From contig CAZJPD010000003.1 of assembly GCA_964547795.1 (NCBI GenBank), positions 1 to 37,462 on the forward strand: a stretch of DNA of 37,462 bases, written 5' to 3'. Below the pieces are notes generated by a model that was given only the letters and a program-made list of their open reading frames with translations, was not told where the DNA came from and did no database searches. Made by a program: the position numbers and the translations under genes. Of the stretch, positions 35,168 to 37,462 are shown in pieces (within the stretch, counting starts at the first letter, position 1; each line of letters opens with the position of its first letter). The DNA is from CAZJPD01 sp964547795. GTDB taxonomy: Bacteria > Pseudomonadota > Alphaproteobacteria > Rickettsiales > Midichloriaceae.

Positions 35168-35419
35168 TTACATACAATTCTCACCTTTAGTAATAGCAGT
35201 GTTGGCAATTCCAAAAGTACTTTCTGTAACCCAATTTTTGCCTATTAAGTAATCTAGGGTAGATTGAGAAAGATTGCTGATACCTTTTATTGGACTAAAA
35301 ACAAAATTTGTAAAATCTTCCCTAAAATAACTCGCACCTATAGTAAATGCTGCCCATGTACCAAAAACAATATTTGCATGATTCTTTATTTTTTCAGATA
35401 TTGCATTACGAATACTCAT
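35168..35419 (-). CDS. Small hypothetical protein, 83 aa
   Basis: I do not recognise this protein. It has one moderately hydrophobic stretch (NIVFGTWAAFTIGASYF) near residues 16-32 and then a mostly polar C-terminal half ending in GENCM. AAAAGAG lies about seven bases before the ATG, a usable ribosome site. It is directly upstream of the unknown 413-aa gene and may form an operon with it. Both are flanked by repeats, which marks this as an accessory region. Confidence 0.55.
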   Translation of the reverse strand: MSIRNAISEKIKNHANIVFGTWAAFTIGASYFREDFTNFVFSPIKGISNLSQSTLDYLIGKNWVTESTFGIANTAITKGENCM

Positions 35420-35464
35420 TGTGTAACTCTTTTAAATAGCAAGAAGATTCTTCGGGGCTTACAC

Positions 35465-35783
35465 CTGGATTATCACGATCGCTGTTGCGACCTCGTGATG
35501 ACGGATTATGTAGGTATGTGTTTAAACCTATACAACGGTATGCGTGGCAATCCACTATCCTCCACCCCCGTCATTGCGAGCATGCAAGGCATGCGTGGCA
35601 ATCCATGCTTTTTACTCTGGTAGTGTGTCTGTTTTCCTAGATCACCACGATGGCGATAGCCATCTCGTGATGACGAGAATTGAGATATCGCTTCCTTATG
35701 ATGATGAGAATTGAAGGTTGTCTCTCGTGATGACGAAAATATACAGCTACAATAATGTCTACACCTTAGTGGTTTATGCTATA
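35465..35783. repeat. Palindromic repeat element, copy D (composite)
   Basis: This region carries two partial units. First is TATCACGATCGC...GTGATGACGG at 35471-35504. Then a fuller core at 35567-35676 has GCATGC-AAG-GCATGC (35580-35594) and GATGGC-GATA-GCCATC (near 35649-35664). The right end ACCTTAGTGGTTTATGCTATA (inverted end of copies A and C) closes at 35783. Reversed, the right end matches the left end of copy A over about 45 bases, including ACATTATTGTAGCTGTA. It fills most of the gap 35420-35999. Confidence 0.78.
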
Positions 35784-35844
35784 TCTACAGCGTCGCATCC
35801 TTGCTCATGTAGGGATAACTACACTTTGCTCGTCACTCCTTGCA

Positions 35845-35999
35845 GATACCAAAGTGAAACTTGCTATAAAGATATTTTGCGATATAGATAATTTTTGTAT
35901 GGGATTTGAAAATGGTATGAAAAACTATTTAGTGACTATAAAAGACAAATTAATGCTGAAAAGAAGGGTTTTGGCTAATACAGTTCGGTCAACATTGCC
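35845..35999 (+). pseudogene. Possible N-terminal scrap of an IS982-type transposase
   Basis: After repeat copy D a plus-strand frame encodes about 50 residues including LAIKIFCDIDNFCMGFE and KNYLVTIKDK...KRR. This resembles the N-terminus of IS982-family transposases (IFCxxDDFC...FE...KRR). The similarity stops at the cysS 3' end, where the frame runs on as a shadow of cysS. If real it is a short dead remnant. The call is from memory of the family and is uncertain. Confidence 0.35.
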
Positions 36000-37331
36000 C
36001 TATACTATTTTGTATCCATCTTTAGTATCGATAATTTTATATCCCAGATTTGCAATTTCCATTCTGATCTTATCTGCTTCATCCCATTTTTTCTGGCTTT
36101 TAGCTATTTTTCTTTTTTCAGCTAGTACGATAACGTCTTCACTTACATGTTTTTCTTTTTGTCGTATGTCTATACCCAACAATTTGCAACAATTATATAA
36201 ATCATCTATTTTATCATTGTCTCCGTGTATTACTTCGTTTGATAACTTATGAATGTATGATAATGCAGCTGGAGTGTTTAAATCATCAGCTAAATAACCC
36301 AAAAACTCCTTTGGAATTTCTTTTGACTCTTTAGAAATATTTTGATTAGAAATTAAGCCCACCTTAAATCTATGTATACCCTTATTAGCATCATCCAAAG
36401 CTTTTTGATTGAAATCCAAAGGTTTTCTGTAATGTGCTGTTAAATAAAAATATCTAATCACTGCTCCTAAAACACCTTTATCTAATAATTCTTTAACAGT
36501 GATAAAGTTTTTGAGGGTTTTACTCATTTTATCACCATTTACTGTGAGAAAGCCATTATGTAGCCAGTATTTGGCAAATTCATTATTTGATGATTCACAA
36601 ATACTTTGAGCTATCTCATTTTCATGATGTGGAAATATCAAATCTGTCCCACCACCATGTATATCAAATTTATTACCTAGTAGCTCTTTGCTCATTGCTG
36701 AACATTCAATATGCCAGCCAGGTCTACCTTGCCCCCAAGGGCTATCAAAATACATAGGCTCATGTACTTTTTTTGGTTTCCATAAGACAAAATCTAATGG
36801 ATTCCGCTTAAGTTCTGAAACTTCAACCCTTGTACTAATTTCAAGTTCCGCTAACCTTCTATTTGACAACTTTCCATAATTATTAAAGCTTTTTATATCA
36901 AAGTATACATGCTCCTCATTAACATAAGCATGACCTTTTGATATTAATCGCTTTATCATTGCAATCATTTGAGAAATATTTTCTGTAGCCTTGGGTTCGT
37001 GATTAGGTGAAAGGCAATTAAGTGCTTCTAAATCGTCATAAAAATAACCTATCATTATAGCAGTTAAGTCCTTGATATCTTCATCGCTTTCATTTGCTGC
37101 ATTGAGGATTTTATCGTCCACATCCGTGATATTTCTAACATAAGTAACTTTTGGATATACTGCTTGTAATATTCTATAGAGCAAATCAAACGTTACAGAT
37201 GACCTTGCATTACCAATATGTGCCCTGTTATAAACAGTAGGACCACATACATACATTTTCACGTGATTATTATCAAATGGTACAAACTCCTCTTTTTTGT
37301 TTGTAAGTGTGTTTGTGAAGTATATTTTCAA
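36000..37331 (-). CDS. cysS: Cysteinyl-tRNA synthetase
   Basis: CysRS charges tRNA-Cys. The 443-residue class I enzyme shows C29 and the HIGN motif (38-41, VYNRAHIGNARSS). Zinc-binding residues are at C210 (WHIECSAM) and H235/H236-E239 (FPHHENE). The KMSKT loop is at 268-272. The C-terminal domain (VIVLAEKRKIAKSQKKWDEADKIRMEIANLGY) is complete. Length is close to the usual 455-465. The gene is preceded on the same strand by what looks like the end of a histidine kinase. Confidence 0.96.
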   Translation of the reverse strand: MKIYFTNTLTNKKEEFVPFDNNHVKMYVCGPTVYNRAHIGNARSSVTFDLLYRILQAVYPKVTYVRNITDVDDKILNAANESDEDIKDLTAIMIGYFYDDLEALNCLSPNHEPKATENISQMIAMIKRLISKGHAYVNEEHVYFDIKSFNNYGKLSNRRLAELEISTRVEVSELKRNPLDFVLWKPKKVHEPMYFDSPWGQGRPGWHIECSAMSKELLGNKFDIHGGGTDLIFPHHENEIAQSICESSNNEFAKYWLHNGFLTVNGDKMSKTLKNFITVKELLDKGVLGAVIRYFYLTAHYRKPLDFNQKALDDANKGIHRFKVGLISNQNISKESKEIPKEFLGYLADDLNTPAALSYIHKLSNEVIHGDNDKIDDLYNCCKLLGIDIRQKEKHVSEDVIVLAEKRKIAKSQKKWDEADKIRMEIANLGYKIIDTKDGYKIV

Positions 37332-37400
37332 AACTATGCTTACTCAAAATAAATTGGCTTAAAATATAAAAATTTAATATTATATATTTCTTCCACTCAG

Positions 37401-37462
37401 TTAAACTACATTAAACTTGAGGACAAACTGAGTACCTTTGTCTGGTTGGCTCATACATTCAA
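37401..37462 (-). CDS. Partial C-terminus, probably of a histidine kinase
   Basis: The minus strand encodes 19 residues up to a TAA at 37401-37403. They include SQPDKGTQFVLKF, which matches the end of HATPase domains of two-component sensor kinases (S.PGKGT.F.I.LP). The rest lies beyond the window. It is on the same strand as cysS, 69 bases upstream. The call rests on one short motif. Confidence 0.4.
   Translation of the reverse strand, partial: ECMSQPDKGTQFVLKFNVV

Noticed and set aside
35264..35623. 119-codon plus-strand frame opposite the 83-aa gene
   Set aside because: It is mostly antisense to the 83-aa gene and then runs into repeat copy D; composition is not protein-like.
826..35783. 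Repeat copies considered as a CRISPR array
   Set aside because: Copies are kilobases apart, with inverted structure and no regular spacers or cas genes.

Overview
The window is AT-rich bacterial chromosome from an alphaproteobacterium. Protein content (truB-rpsO-pnp, MurD, AddA, RecO, IscR-like regulator with SufB, a DUF1640-like coiled-coil pseudogene) together with scattered palindromic repeats whose translations give the familiar spurious 'ARNDG'-type peptides points to the order Rickettsiales, an obligate intracellular lineage. Class II fructose bisphosphatase (GlpX) and ribulose-5-phosphate epimerase fit an Anaplasmataceae- or Midichloriaceae-like metabolism better than Rickettsia proper. 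This placement is inference from gene content; no search was run.

Layout. 1-3.5 kb: a possible gene tail, an O-methyltransferase resembling the tRNA wobble-uridine methyltransferase TrmR, a palindromic repeat, ubiA, and a TyrP-like amino acid permease broken by one extra T. 3.6-5.3 kb: a small accessory patch with an unrecognised 147-aa protein, a decayed gene with no ATG and a frameshift, and a 67-aa basic protein. 5.4-13.8 kb, all on the minus strand: truB-rpsO-pnp, efp, terC-like, dnaK and an MFS transporter. 13.9-15.2 kb: ppa and trhO. 15.2-17.7 kb: glpX-recO divergent from rpe, sharing an intergenic region with interleaved promoter-like boxes. 17.7-22.6 kb: addA, a DUF1640-like pseudogene with two internal stops, mpg and sufE. 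22.6-24.6 kb: iscR-sufB, preceded by a near-consensus promoter and a palindrome that is a good operator candidate. 24.6-29.6 kb: ruvC-dnaE and yebC (minus). 29.7-33.8 kb: yraN-murD, a nested repeat region, then a udk-nupC nucleoside salvage pair. 33.9-35.4 kb: two unrecognised proteins, the larger ending in 11-residue repeats. 35.4-37.5 kb: another palindromic repeat, a possible transposase scrap, cysS, and the tail of what looks like a histidine kinase.

How the genes work together. Most are housekeeping: translation (rpsO, efp, truB, cysS), RNA decay (pnp), replication and repair (dnaE, ruvC, recO, addA, mpg), Fe-S assembly (iscR, sufB, sufE), cell wall (murD), protein folding (dnaK), gluconeogenesis and pentose phosphates (glpX, rpe). 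The parts most worth a second look are the palindromic repeat family, whose hairpin stems change sequence while staying paired; the repeat copy at 31.5 kb, enclosed in a separate 25-bp inverted repeat; the iscR-sufB control region; and the unknown pair at 33.9-35.4 kb. I did not find a clearly new multi-gene system. No tRNA, rRNA, CRISPR array or intact mobile element was seen.
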